Assembly: GCA_030549495.1 (NCBI GenBank)
Contig: JAUIRK010001056.1
Coordinates: forward strand, 434,001-498,000
Reading direction: 5' to 3'
Length of the DNA stretch: 64,000 nucleotides
Source: Nectonema munidae
Lineage: Eukaryota > Nematomorpha > Nectonematoida > Nectonematidae
Numbering within the stretch: position 1 is the first letter of the stretch; each line of letters starts with the position of its first letter. The notes under the pieces were generated by a model, which made no database searches, was not told where the DNA came from, and saw nothing but the letters and a program-made list of their open reading frames with translations. Shown here in pieces: positions 24,756 to 36,579 of the stretch. A program made the position numbers and the translations under genes.

Positions 24756-25157
24756 AACTGACTTACAAAATTAGCTATCACTACAGAAGTACTTAACAAG
24801 TTTTGTTTTTACCTTCTTGGAGAAATTATAATAAAAAAACAAGCATAAGATTTCAAAGAACAAAATAAACAGAAGATGACGTTAAATTTATGTCTTAAAA
24901 AATAAATTAAATAAAAAAATATTGATGTGGGTTTAGTTTGGCGTGATAGAAACCAAGAAGCCTCTTCTTAATCCTTTGAGGACCAGGGTGCCAAGAAATG
25001 GAATTCATTTGCTTTACGCAAATATAAAATTCAATTGAAAAAGGAAGCAGAAGGTTAGTCTTCAAAAGTTCGGCCCTGAAAGCGTTATTCACTAGTTAAA
25101 TGCGAAATAACTGCATTCTTATTTATCTACGCTAAGACAAGCTCCTACTTTTACAAG
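24756..25157 (+). other. Intron 3 of the unknown gene (right part)
   Basis: At about 24968 the sequence TTAATCCTTTGAGGACC looks like one end of the TTAA-type MITE that is more complete at 32114-32223. No partner end was found. Confidence 0.45.
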
Positions 25158-25297
25158 ACGAAAGTGATCGTCATATACGAAAAGATATACGGCAAAATTA
25201 CGAACATTCCAAATTTTCCGAATAGGGAAATCAACGCGGTTTGCGAACTGGCTCGCGTCATATACACAGATATCAAAGACAAAAACGGAAACTTCAT
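25158..25297 (+). CDS. Unknown gene, visible exon 4
   Basis: Acceptor CTTTTACAAG, donor CAT|GTAAGT in phase 2. It encodes TKVIVIYEKIYGKITNIPNF, then REINAVCELARVIYTDIKDK and NGNF. It follows exon 3 in phase 0. Confidence 0.8.
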
Positions 25298-25364
25298 GTA
25301 AGTGTTCTTTATCATTATGTAAGCTTCACTCATTTTTCGAACATTTTTTGCTTGAATGCTTCAG

Positions 25365-25442
25365 AGTGAAGATATATGAAAATCCTAATGATCCTCAAGT
25401 CAAGAAAAATATCATGAATCCCCAATTCAATGAAATCTTTGG
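25365..25442 (+). CDS. Unknown gene, visible exon 5
   Basis: Acceptor GAATGCTTCAG, donor TTTGG|GTAAGC in phase 2. It encodes VKIYENPNDPQVKKNIMNPQ then FNEIFG. A 67-base intron separates it from exon 4. Confidence 0.8.
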
Positions 25443-25582
25443 GTAAGCATTTTTAAGCTCTTCTATAAAATTGGTTCTTAATTTAAAATTTTGAATTTAC
25501 TTTAATTATTATTAAGGTAAATTCAAAATTATTATAATATCTATCATAATTTCAAATATATCTATTTGGGGCGTTGTAAATA

Positions 25583-25670
25583 CATGGGGTGTGAGTAAGG
25601 TTTGTTAGATACTGGATTTGGATTACTCAAGGTCTTACTTTAATTCCGGCCACCATGATTCGATAGTCAA
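25583..25670 (+). repeat. tRNA-derived SINE-like repeat, family B copy 2
   Basis: Shares GTGAGTAAGGTTTGTTAGAT and GATTACTCAAGGTCTTACTT with 15594-15700 apart from a few changes. Truncated after the head. Confidence 0.55.
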
Positions 25671-26156
25671 AAGTACAGGAAAAAACACACCAAGTTAAAA
25701 TGAACATTTTTTTAAATAAATTTATTTTTCATTAAAAATATTTCCAGACATTGAAATACAGCGCATAATTTGTTGGTAAAAAGTCTAACTTTGAAAGAGT
25801 TTTTGCGTTTATTTCTAGAAGTTTATGAAAAGGAATCATCATCATACATCTGAAAAATAGACAGAAAAGGTACGCCTATATGCTAAAAACGAATACCTTA
25901 TCATCACACCATAAAACACACGAAGAACCGTTATCTAACTACTCTATATGATTAAACCAACTCATCAGAGCATATAAAAGTACATACAAAACACATAGGG
26001 TTAACTCCTAAGCCATGATTTGATATTTGATTTTGGTATTTGATATGCTTTTTGCAAACAATTCCAAACTAACTTAGCAAATTCTAATATTTTGAATTCA
26101 ATGGTGATCATATTTTTTGATTAAAATCAATCAAAATCCTTAAAAAAAGTGATTAA

Positions 26157-26285
26157 CCCATTACGTTCTAATGCTCCCATTTGGGAACATAAGTAATTTC
26201 ATCTTCGTATGCTTTTTTCAATGACTTTGAATATAAATCGTCTGCGTTTTTTAGATATCGTCTGATTTCTATGGTACTTAATGGG
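26157..26285. mobile_element. TTAA-flanked MITE (piggyBac-like), 129 bp
   Basis: Flanked by TTAA at 26153-26156 and 26286-26289. The ends are CCCATTACG and, inverted, CCCATTAAG. The core includes ATCGTCTGCG and AGATATCGTCTGATT, as in 21662-21790. Confidence 0.8.
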
Positions 26286-26289
26286 TTAA

Positions 26290-28200
26290 AAGAAGCTACT
26301 CACCCCAAAATTGAATTTTTTATCAACGATATTTAAAATAATTTATTCAAGTATATTCTCATAAAAATAAATTTTTATTTTATTTTAAAATTTTCATTTA
26401 TTTTCAATTCTCTTATTTTCAATTATCGGGTGTTTATTTCGTTTGAAAATCAATCAAAACCTGAAAAAAGGAGAATCGCTAATTCAATATTCGTAATATT
26501 TTTTGTTGAAAATCAATGAAAGTTGTCAAAAAAAGTGATTTAAAATAGCTACTCACCTCAAAAGTCATTTTTTAAAATGTGGCTCGAGACACACACATTG
26601 TAACAATGATTCAATGTTTAAGTTTTCCAATTTCATACAAATTAATTTTCATTTATTTTAAATATTTTCAATTATTTTGAGTTGCATTCTGGTTTTTTTT
26701 TCGTTTAAAAAGCAATCAAAACCTGTCAAAAAGAAAATGGTTATATAATTGAATAGGGGTAATATTTTTTGATTAAAGTGATTCAAAGTTATCAAAAAAA
26801 GTGATTTAAAGTCTTTTTTTTTTAATTTCAATGCTCAATATATCTTAGTACTTTTTAGAAATAATAGATAGAAAGGTATACTTTTCAAGGATTCAGACTG
26901 AGTATTATGTATTTAAATAATTATGATAAAAAATGAAGAAGGGATATATTTATTGTGTAAAAAAATGAAGACCTTCAGATTTTAAATATCATTTTTTGTG
27001 TGAATTTTTTTAGACTTTTTGCTTATTTTTATGTTAACTTTGTTGAATAAAGTAGACGACAGGAATGAATTATAGAAAGTAAAAGATTAAAGAATGGCAA
27101 ATCGCGCTTGCCTCCCTACATAAGCAAAATGCACTTGTAATCAAAAAATGTCATTGCTTTACAGTTTTCGCAATTTTTATTTTGCGCTTTCCCATTGCAT
27201 CCTTATTTTAAAGCATCACTTTGTAAGAAGTAAGGCTTTTTTGGACATGTATAGGCAGGCAAAAGCATTTTTCATTCTTCTATTTGTTTACTTTCAAGAA
27301 ATTTTTACTGGATCTTCGGGAGTATGAGAAGATTTGCAGCAATCTGTCATTTTAAAAATCAAAGTGTGCATCTTTTTGACTAGGATCATTGAAGATTGCC
27401 TTTATAATTAACAATAATTTTGTTATAGTTTCGTTTTTTGTATTGATATATTTATTATACCAAGTAAACTTTGGAATGGGATTTAATCAAAACGGAATTC
27501 CTATTTATTCTTAAAGTTTTGAATTTATCCCCAAATAACTTAGCGTCTATTTTAAATACACTCTTGAGGATTCGTTTTCTATACTGTGTTTTTAGCTTAG
27601 AACGTTTTTATATCTATAATTTTAATGATAAAAATCCCTACTTGATTGAAAAGCGTTAATCAAAATTTTGATTGGGGATAAAATTGTCTACTCCATTGGC
27701 CAATACGGACAAAAAATATCTGAGAGTGCCAATTGAATTAGTGATGCATGTCTAAAAAATCATTTTTCGACATTTTTAAATACTCTGCAGATAAGTTGCA
27801 AATTGGACAAAAATTACATGGTCTAGTATATCTATTGCAATGATTCACAGATTATTACGTTTAGGGTTTGCCTAGTTCCTAGAGAGCTCCATCTCTATAG
27901 CACACGCAACGTCAATATTCCGACATTTTTAACACGTTTAACGTAAATATTTGGAAATTTCGCAAAATACAACAATTCACAGATACGATATTTCATAGTT
28001 TGTGCTCCTCGCGCCAATAAAGATGAAAGGCAAGCAAAATGCTAGGATTTTTAATTTATGCATTCTTGTCACATGACATGACTCTGGCCAATGGTATTCC
28101 AGTATTTTATAGCATTCAAAAAGTAAACGCTTTGGAAAGAAAAGTATTACGTTGTCTTGAACAAGTGTTAAGTTTTATAAATTACTATATCTTTATTTGC
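26290..28200 (+). other. Intron 5 of the unknown gene (left part)
   Basis: Between about 26395 and 26820 the phrases GTTTGAAAATCAATCAAAACC and AAAAAAGTGATT recur three times (near 26130, 26450-26540, 26700-26810), suggesting a decayed direct repeat of about 300 bp. No coding sequence supported. Confidence 0.45.
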
Positions 28201-28239
28201 TGAGAATCCCGTGGTTTTCAATGAGAGGGCCGATAGGGT

Positions 28240-28440
28240 CTTGCATGGACTTTTAGCGTATACCAAAGGATGAAATGGAGAAGAAGGTGACTGGAAATGG
28301 AAGTAGAGGGAGGCAGCGTAAAAGATGGAAGGACGGACTGATGGAGCAACTGAAGCAGCTGGGACTGACCGAAGAGGATACGCAGGACAGGAGAGAGCGG
28401 ATTGACGCCACCGACCCCAACTTGGGGACAAAGTGTTGTC
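28240..28440 (+). mobile_element. 3' end fragment of an RTE-like LINE
   Basis: Frame reading RIPKDEMEKKVTG, then GSRGRQRKRWKDGLMEQLKQ, then LGLTEEDTQDRRERI. The GRQRKRWKDG..L..LGLTEEDTQDR pattern is the C-terminal end of RTE/BovB-type reverse transcriptase proteins. The fragment runs straight into a (GAA)n tail, as LINE insertions often do. Only the last 60-70 codons remain. Confidence 0.75.
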
Positions 28441-28513
28441 AAAGAAGAAGAAGAAGAAGAAGAAGAAGAAGAAGAAGAAGAAGAAGAAGAAGAAGAAGAA
28501 GAAGAAGAAGAAA
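28441..28513 (+). repeat. (GAA)n microsatellite, tail of the LINE fragment
   Basis: About 24 uninterrupted GAA/AGA units directly after the LINE fragment. Confidence 0.95.
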
Positions 28514-28997
28514 GGATAAAATCATGCGAGCCTTAAAACTGCTTTTCTTACGCTGTATGCGACTTTCCATTTCGCGTATATATATATAGTTGCAGCTCTT
28601 CTAAGCCTTTCAATGGCACATTCTATGACAATTTTATGCAAACAGCCTTTGATTCATAAAAGAATTTTAAATCTATCAATTTTAACTAAATAATAGTTCT
28701 CTTTAAAAAAGGAAAATTCACTGAAGTTGAAAAATGGTTCTCAATAGCATCATTTGTACAATTATTATTGTGTTCCTAAATGCGTCAAATTCCAAATCTC
28801 AAATTCATTCCCCAAAAATATTTCCACACATTTCTCAAGACCTTAGCAATTTTAAATTTATTTGTATATATATATATATATGTATTAAATTATTTAGAGG
28901 GTCAAGGATTTGGTACAGATATCACGTATTTTTTGATTGGATAAAAGTTGGAACTCTTCTAATGAAAAATTAAATAAAGAAATATCCATTTTTTAAG
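28514..28997 (+). other. Intron 5 of the unknown gene (right part)
   Basis: Short (TA)n runs at about 28575 and 28868. The open frame at 28734-28973 has no support. Confidence 0.45.
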
Positions 28998-29108
28998 GGA
29001 TGAAATAGCAGACTTGAGGAAAAATTTAAAGTCAGAAAATATGCTTCACCGAAGAAAACCACATTTTGATTCAAGCGTACCTTTTAAAAGACAAGAAGAT
29101 GAAATGAA
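28998..29108 (+). CDS. Unknown gene, visible exon 6
   Basis: Acceptor CATTTTTTAAG, donor ATGAA|GTTAGT in phase 2. It encodes DEIADLRKNLKSENMLHRRK then PHFDSSVPFKRQEDEM. The first base completes Gly from exon 5. Confidence 0.75.
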
Positions 29109-30662
29109 GTTAGTTTTGCTTTTATTGTACATCTTTTGCTTCTTAACTCTTCATTTTCCCAGCTCCTATTTTTTTCCTCTGTTCAATTTTTTCATCATCT
29201 TAAAAGATCATAGTTCATAGACTTTTTGCTGGATCAAAACACGATAATCGGTAACCACACACACTATAGGCGGATTTATTTGGAACGAAATTTTCTAATT
29301 TCATATGGTTTAATGCAAATTCAGTGACGAAAAATTGACAGACAAATAATATAATTGTTGCCATTTTTATATGTTTTAACTATAATTCATCATTTGTATA
29401 CTTTATCATTTATGAAGCCCAATTATATTGTTTATTTTTTATAAAGGTAATTCTAATTTTTTTATTATATATATTATGCAAAATTTAAACTGTTTGTATC
29501 ATTTCAAGTTTTTAAAATTACATAGAAATTTTATCTATAAATAATTTGACAAATCTGTTTTTTTTTGAAAAATGTTATTAGACTTTAATTTATAGACCAC
29601 ACACACAGACTAAAATTTATCAAAAATAAAAAAAAAGATTTGTAAAATCTATGCACAAAATTTTTATGTAATTAAAAAGAATTAAGTGAGTTAAATTTTG
29701 CATAAGATAAAATGAAAAAATAATAAAAAAACATGAACTTTTCGGAGAAATTATAGTTAAGTATATTGTAACTTTTATTAAAAAAAAACTATTTAAGATT
29801 TATAAACGTTTTTTTTGAGAGTTGAATCAAACTATTATTGCAAATCTTTACTTAGTCTTTTACTGATAGCAAAAAACTTTTAGTTTTTGCCCCCCCCCCT
29901 CCCGATCTTAATATAATTTCGTCCTTGTCTACATCAGTATATGAAAATTGAAGTTATAGATTCGAACAAAGACGAAAGAAAAGATTCATCCAAAAACTTG
30001 TTATCGAGTAAAATTTATTAACTAAAAATCCAAACTTTCTTAGACACCTATGACTTTTTCAGAGATATAAATTTGATGTTGGTTCGAATGAACGTAAGTC
30101 ATTCTCTGACAAGTTAAACATACTCATTGGTCGCTTTAGTAACGCATGCTCCTTTGATAAACACCACTTTTTCTCTATCCACACGCTATGTCACCTTTAT
30201 TTCAAAGTTCACCACTATGCCATATGTTTCAAATCTTTTATTCACTCAGCGCTAATCTTCCCTTTTTCCTTCCATTTATACAATTTATCATTAAAAAAGA
30301 ATGACGTAGCGAAAACGTTTCGATTTTAGTAAAGTTTCAAAGTGTCGTCTTAATTATTCATTTTAATTCGAATCCCATCAATAAATTGAAACGTGTTAAA
30401 GTTTTGTAAAACAGGAAATGAAAAAACAGTAACAATTTTTTTATGAATGCTTGCGACATAATTTTGTTAGAAAATAAATACTTTAATTTCAAAATATTTG
30501 AAATCATCAAATTATTTTACAAGAAGTCTTTTTACATTGAAGTCTGAGTCAAGCATGTCTAGGTACGTAAACATATGGTCATTTGACAGGGGTGTTAGAA
30601 AAGTGATCAAATTCGTTAAGGACTTATTTGGGTAAAAGTTAATGATGTTTTGTTTATTAAAG
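29109..30662 (+). other. Intron 6 of the unknown gene
   Basis: AT-rich. A C-run with CCCGATC at 29890-29904 resembles the C-run of the MITE at 63510. Otherwise nothing supported. Confidence 0.45.
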
Positions 30663-30874
30663 ATGGAACAAAAAGTTCGAAGACATGTTCGATAACTTCA
30701 TTGATGAGTACGATGATGAAAGCGAGAAAAGTTATGCGACTAAGCACAACTCCCGAATGGAGGAGCCCTTGGAGGATGCGTATGAGTTAAATTCAGGAAA
30801 TCGTGGCATTGAAAAGAAGAATCTGCTATTTGAAGATAAAGATGGATTAAATTTGAAATTTGAAAAGTTTAGCG
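30663..30874 (+). CDS. Unknown gene, visible exon 7 (acidic)
   Basis: Acceptor TTTATTAAAG, donor AGCG|GTAATA in phase 1. It encodes WNKKFEDMFDNFIDEYDDES, EKSYATKHNSRMEEPLEDAY and on to GLNLKFEKFS. The acidic, charged composition suggests a flexible region. Confidence 0.8.
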
Positions 30875-31139
30875 GTAATATTTTGTATTATCTCTCATGA
30901 AAAGATACTCTATTAATTGCTAGCTTGAGATTTTTGATGAAACTAGGAGTTATTGTAAAAAAGTAATCATTTTAAAGTAAATTCTACGGAAACTCGTAGT
31001 TCAAAAATGACAATAATAGTATAAATAAAATTCTCAACCATTTGTGTCTTTATAGAGCTCTTGCAAAATCAACATTTTTTAAATATTTTCATTGTATAAA
31101 ATGTGAACAATTTATAAAATGTATTGTTAATGAGTTGGC

Positions 31140-31410
31140 CTTGAATTTAGTATGTTAGTCGGCTTCGGAGTTTTTTCCCTTTGCTATTTTAAGAGAAACC
31201 GAGTATGATGGTTCTAGAAGACTCAAAGCTTGTTTTCTAAAAGCACAACTTTTGCAATCTTTTTGTTCACTCAAACTCTTTTCACAATGTTTGAAAAAAT
31301 TGGAATCCTTTTTAACCATCTTGTTTGTGCATTGAGACGTTAAATGATGTTTCAACTTGCTTGGTCACAAAGAATCATTTCCAAGCACTTTGAAGCATAA
31401 TACACACGGC
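31140..31410 (-). mobile_element. hAT transposase fragment (BED finger region, ZBED5-like)
   Basis: Minus strand: CVLCFKVLGNDSL, then PSKLKHHLTSQCTNKM, followed by FFKHCEKSLSEQKDC and ALSLLEPSYSVSLKIAKGKN. The CxLCxxVLxNxS..PSKLxxHL motif is the BED zinc finger of ZBED5/SCAND3-type hAT transposases. One stop lies just before the PSKL stretch. Only this N-terminal part is present. It sits in an intron of the unknown gene on the opposite strand. Confidence 0.75.
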
Positions 31411-32113
31411 GTTTTTCAATAACATTGGCAAGAAATTTTTGTAAATCCATACTTCATTTATTGATCGCTATACTTTCTTTTTTTCAAAGTCATTAGACAT
31501 AAGCTAAAAAGATGAAACAAAGTAAGATCGATAAATATTATAAGTTCAAATATTTAGTTTTTAATATAAAATACAATTTCTATCAATTATGCAAGCATAT
31601 ATATTGAAAGAGTTTTCTGAAAAAAAACCTATGTAAAATAATTTTTTATAAACAGCAGAAAATATGTTTCAAAAATTTATATATTCCTAATACAAAATGA
31701 TAAAATATTAAGTCCAAACAACTTGAATAGGTTAACTAAGTGACGTCTTCATTTTAGTTCATCCCTTAAGAACCCTTCGATTTCTTCCGTATACTCTCCT
31801 TGGAGATCATGGCCCACATGTTGAGAGCAAATGTTTTAAATGATACGCAACTTATTTGACCATAATATATCATACCACACTTAATCCTTCAAGACACAAC
31901 TTGAATCATGCCCGCTATGCCCAAAAAGTATTTCGTATTGAATTCCCCTTTTCTCATAGAAATTGCTACAAACTCCTATGCAGAAATGAAATTTCCTTAC
32001 AAAATCTAATGTGCGTTTACATTTGAAAAATTAAAGGACGCTTTCTACATCTCGAACATTCGAACTTTTTCCACAAGCTTTTTAAGTTAAGCGTAAACTA
32101 TTTAGCCGCTTAA
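31411..32113 (+). other. Intron 7 of the unknown gene (middle)
   Basis: No exon or element end recognised. Confidence 0.45.
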
Positions 32114-32223
32114 GCCTTTGAGAACCTGCATTTTTAAGACTCTACTTCCCTTTTCAATGGAATTTTGTAAAGCGGATGATTTTTATTTTATTAGACACCG
32201 GTGTCAGACAGATTCTCAAAGGC
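32114..32223. mobile_element. TTAA-type MITE, second family, 110 bp
   Basis: Left TTAA (32110-32113) then GCCTTTGAGAACC. The right end inverted is GCCTTTGAGAATC, followed by TGAT where TTAA is expected. Relatives with one clear end at about 24968 and 60651. Confidence 0.6.
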
Positions 32224-32571
32224 TGATACTTTTTGCCCCAATGAAACGTCAGGCTTGGATAAAATAAAAGTTGTCTTATATAAAATTCGTTGACAAAGAT
32301 AAGTAGATGATTAATATTGTAAAACGTGGTGGGCTTTAATACATAGGCACATCTGTTAACCAATGACAAACTAAATAATAATAATCGTCTGATTTAAGTA
32401 TAAGAAAATTCAGTCAAAAAGAAAAACAGACGATTAACTTAATCCAAATAAAATAAAATCATTCGATTAAAACTTTTTGGAAAAGATAATCAGAAGATCA
32501 ATTTTAATGACCGGCAAATTAAAAATCGCTTGCTTTTATACTCATTTTTAAGCTATAAGAAAGTATATTAA

Positions 32572-32685
32572 TCCGTTAACGACCAGAGAAGAATTCTGAC
32601 CTGCAGAAGCTTTGTATTAAAAAGTATTAATGAATGCAGACGCTTTATTTTTGTAAAGTTGACATATGTCGAGTGTAGTCGTAAT
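32572..32685. mobile_element. Partial TTAA-type MITE (first family)
   Basis: TTAA at 32568-32571 then TCCGTTAACGACCAGAG. The body, read inverted, follows 21662-21790 (GTCTGCATT, TTAATACAAAGCTTCTGC). The far end is not intact. Confidence 0.6.
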
Positions 32686-32936
32686 TTTTTGAAACGAAAG
32701 CCAAAATTGCTATAACACAAAAATGCTCATATTTGCACTTCATTTGCGCGTTTTAAGTCTGCCATAGATGCTGGAACAGATCGTGGAGGAGGAAGGTGAA
32801 ATTCCAATTTCTGGATGGCAATATGGGTTTTCGCTCCCCCTATATTTTAGATATATTCATGGTGTTATGATTTAATGAATTAAGTCGTCGTTTTCAAAAT
32901 GAAGTTTATAAATAAAAAATTTCACAAGAGATCACA

Positions 32937-33164
32937 ATGGCAGCAAGGAGCTGCCTTTATCATATAAGAAGGATGTCACTGAGACAGGCTATCAAATTAA
33001 ACATGAAACAAATTTTGAAGTTTTCTTCTCATCGAGAGTATCAATTGTCTTCAGCCCTGAGAAGCATTAAAGAACTTAGACTGTCCAAAACATGGAATCG
33101 CAATGCAATGACAGCGCCGGTTAGAACCTTATGTGCTTATGCAAATACATCAAAGGTACTTTGA
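32937..33164 (+). CDS. Small open frame with mitochondrial-presequence-like start
   Basis: ATG in a good eukaryotic context (TCACAATGG). The 75-codon frame begins MAARSCLYHIRRMSLRQAIK, rich in Arg, Ser and Leu and lacking acidic residues in the first 30 positions, as in mitochondrial targeting sequences. The frame also offers a donor near its end (TCAAAG|GTACTT). No downstream exon was identified and the family is unknown. It lies in an intron of the unknown gene, same strand; it could be chance. Confidence 0.3.
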   Translation: MAARSCLYHIRRMSLRQAIKLNMKQILKFSSHREYQLSSALRSIKELRLSKTWNRNAMTAPVRTLCAYANTSKVL

Positions 33165-33516
33165 AATAATAGAATAGGAAAATTGATGAAAGTTTTTATT
33201 AACCAAAAAATGAACGTATAAGAATTTTTAGAATTCTTCTATAATAATTTGTTTTTAAGCGTTAATAATGATAATTTTTAATTAATTTTTCGTTTAATAA
33301 AATTTCTGCTAAAATTTACATAGTTTCCCAAACCCCTGGGAAAAATGTTTCGATGACATTGAACTCTATAAAAAATAGTTTATTTATGGAATCATTGGAA
33401 ATGTGAATGAAATGTTTCATTACATATAACATCATAACTGTTATAAGTGTGTATGGGAAATAATTAAAAAGCTTTTCCAGATTCATTATATTCAAGCATT
33501 GTAACATTCTTTTCAG
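33165..33516 (+). other. Intron 7 of the unknown gene (right part)
   Basis: Nothing recognised apart from a pyrimidine tract before the acceptor of exon 8. Confidence 0.45.
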
Positions 33517-33610
33517 GTATAAGCAACTTGGAGCTGACTGATTGTAAGATACACATTGCTACAGAACACAAATCCAAATTTAAACATGTCAATCTTTTTG
33601 ATGAGCATGG
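33517..33610 (+). CDS. Unknown gene, visible exon 8
   Basis: Acceptor TTCTTTTCAG, donor CATGG|GTAAGT in phase 2. It encodes ISNLELTDCKIHIATEHKSK then FKHVNLFDEHG. Both phases match the neighbours. Confidence 0.8.
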
Positions 33611-36289
33611 GTAAGTTCTTGAATCCATATCCAATCACCAACACTCTTATATTTAGATCTAACGCGTATAGAAAAAGTGTGTCAATACGCGTAATATACG
33701 TTAAACACATTATTTGGAACGGCGTGTACTTTTAGCGCATATACACGCAAGAAGACATGTGTTAAAATCTCAGATGTAATTCTGCATAGTTTCAATAACA
33801 TAGAACCGCGTCTTTACTCACGCTAATATGAAAAAAGGTCCTAATATTATTTTTACAAAAATGTCAACCTGTTTAATACCAATTATCGAAAAATGGACAT
33901 GTCCCGTTTTTAAGTTAAATCAATGGAAATTCAATAAATACCCCCGCCTTGTCTGATACTTCAAAAAATGGCATGTAAATAATAAGAAATTTTGGCGTAT
34001 ATCAAAAGGTAAAGAAAGATCTGATTTGACTTTAATTGATGATAATATACGTTATTGAACCTAATAAGATTATAAAATTTTAAGCAAGTATTCTTAATTG
34101 TGAAAACAATGGAATATAAATAGAGAATTTTTTTTCACTTTCATCTGTTTTTTAATATTTTCTTAAAACTTCTTTTCATCGAAGATTCTTATGAAGGAGG
34201 AGATGAGGATAGAAATCTTGCTTCCAATTCGACAAATATTAAATATTTTAGAAAAGAAAAATGAGTTTGAGCAAAACAAATACGTTGATATCTTTAAAAT
34301 CACGTTTTTGTAAAAGCCAGACATCAAAAGAAAATATATACATTCATCAAATTAAAATTTGGCACAATGGTGAAGATTTTTCGAAGGATGTTCAAAGATA
34401 CAACTATAACTTGATTTAAAGCCGATACCAAATCTGGAATTACTTTCGAAGTGGACTGATGTGTAGCTGGTTTAAAAAATATATATATAATTTATATTTA
34501 TTCCTCATAATATTAATATTTCGTATAAAAAATTACCTATATCAATTCACATCACTAAGAAAAAATGAAAGAAAAATATTGATATTGACTTCCAACATAA
34601 TTAGCAAAATCCATAAATATCACATCATATAGATCATTATCATATCTTAAGGGCAAAACTGAAAAATTTCAAGCATACCCGCGGTATCAAAAATGTTCAA
34701 AAATTTCTCCTTCAAAAAAAATAATCTAGCCTATTTTTAAAAATATTCAAATACGTTGAGACAAAAACTTTTTTAGATATGATTTGTGCGACGAGACGTT
34801 TGAAACTTCTAAGTATAAAATCTCTGCGTTTTCCTTTTTTTTCTGGTAAAATTTTCAGTTATTTGCAAGTAATATTCATTAATATAATACTGTCTAACTC
34901 TACTTTGAATTAACAAATTCACTTTCAATTTTTTTGTTGATTTCCACTATTCTGAAATTCAGGAGAACGATCACAACCCATTTTAAACGTCTTCTTAACG
35001 CTTTTGTCCAAAAATGCGACATTTGTTAGCTCGAAAAACGTTAAAAAATATGCAAAAAAGATTTATCAATGCGAAGTTTTTGGCCTTATATTTCAAATTT
35101 TGGAATGTTTTTGTTAAAAAAATTGAAGGAATTAAAATTTTCCATAAAAAAATTTCCAAAATTTGAATGAACAACATTATCGCCATTTTTGCTAATAACA
35201 GTCATAGTAGTGATAAAGTAGACAACGAATTTCTCTAGACAAATGTCATCACTTGCAATATTGAAAGCGCTAATTTATTCTTGATTTACTTTTCTTTTCA
35301 ACAAAGAAGGTATGGGAATTTTTGTCATGTCCCTTTTATAGCATTTCAAGTTGAAGTGAAAGGATTTTTGTTTTATCTTTAGGTATATATAATAGTATGA
35401 TATGATAAACTAATTTTGGTTTGTTTTAAGATAAATGAAATTAATTTTAAGCAAAAAAGTAAATTACTAAAAACATATTTAGGAATAACAATGATCAATC
35501 AATCAAAAAAGTAGGGATGATGTTTACTTTTACCTGAATCCGACAGTGGCCTTTAGGAAGTTTTAACGTCGTTTTCATTTCAAAAATAAGCTTATTTCAA
35601 AGATGTATTAATTAGTGGATTTATTTTAACAACTTTTGTTAAGTAAAGCTGTGTTAAATTTAAAATACGATAAATGACAAAAGATAAAACAATACTTTAT
35701 TATAATGTGTCTAAGATATCATGTTAAATTTCAAGTGAGACTTTTGTAAAGGCTTACCATTTAATATTTCATCGATTCATTGATTTCAGCATCAATGTGT
35801 GAATTTTGATAGACGTAAAATGTTGCAAAATGTTGATCTGTAATTCCATTTCTTTCTGCACTTTAAATATTTTTCAAACAAGAAGAAGATTACTCACAAG
35901 AATAAATGCCTCCCCATACTCACACCTTTTTTGCCAAATGATTCAATTTTTTTTTTTAATTCTAATAAGCTATGATACCAATGTAACGCCAACTTTTGGA
36001 ATAGTGATATATAAAAATAGCGTAATTTGTTTTGAAACTATTTCTTCTATATATTTTATAATATATAAATGATTCAGTTCACATACTAAAAAATTCATAA
36101 TTATGATTTAATGAAAAAGGAAAAATAATTGATTTAGGGGTTTATTGAAAAAAGTTTCATTCAAATGTTTGATGTTTTGGTTGTCACGTTATTGAGGAAA
36201 GAGGAAGGTGAGGATAGGGGGTGCATATAATTTCTATGTTTGGTTTTTAAAAATGGAAAAATACATTTCCCCCTTACTTAGAATGGTGG
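33611..36289 (+). other. Intron 8 of the unknown gene (left part)
   Basis: AT-rich; a locally CpG-richer patch at 33660-33850 (ACGCGTA, TACGCG) is unexplained. No coding sequence supported. Confidence 0.4.
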
Positions 36290-36357
36290 ATGAAGAAGTG
36301 GGCCACACCAAGAACTGAATTGGGCCACACCGCGGCCCGCAGGTTGAGCATTCCCTG
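36290..36357. mobile_element. hAT element end fragment
   Basis: Read inverted from 36357: CAGGGAATGCTCAACCTGCG then GGCCGCGGTGTGGCCC. The CAGGGA terminus followed by a GCTCAACCTGCGGGCC subterminal is a common hAT pattern. The partner end was not found. Confidence 0.5.
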
Positions 36358-36579
36358 GGCTGAACCTAAAAAAGTATATAAAAATTTCATCCAATAAGAT
36401 CAAAGAGTTTCACCACTCCTCCTTCCCATGACAAAAAAGACTACACATTTTTAATTATATATAGATTCGCGCAATTTTTAAAACGGATAAAAGAAACATA
36501 GATAGCGTGGAATGACGTGTGATAAGTATGAAACATCTGTAAAGCGAGGCTAGTGTAGGAGAAAGAATGGGTTAAAGCG

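Noticed and set aside
28168-28442. Two overlapping minus-strand frames of 87 and 74 codons
   Set aside because: Antisense of the RTE-like LINE end and its GAA tail.
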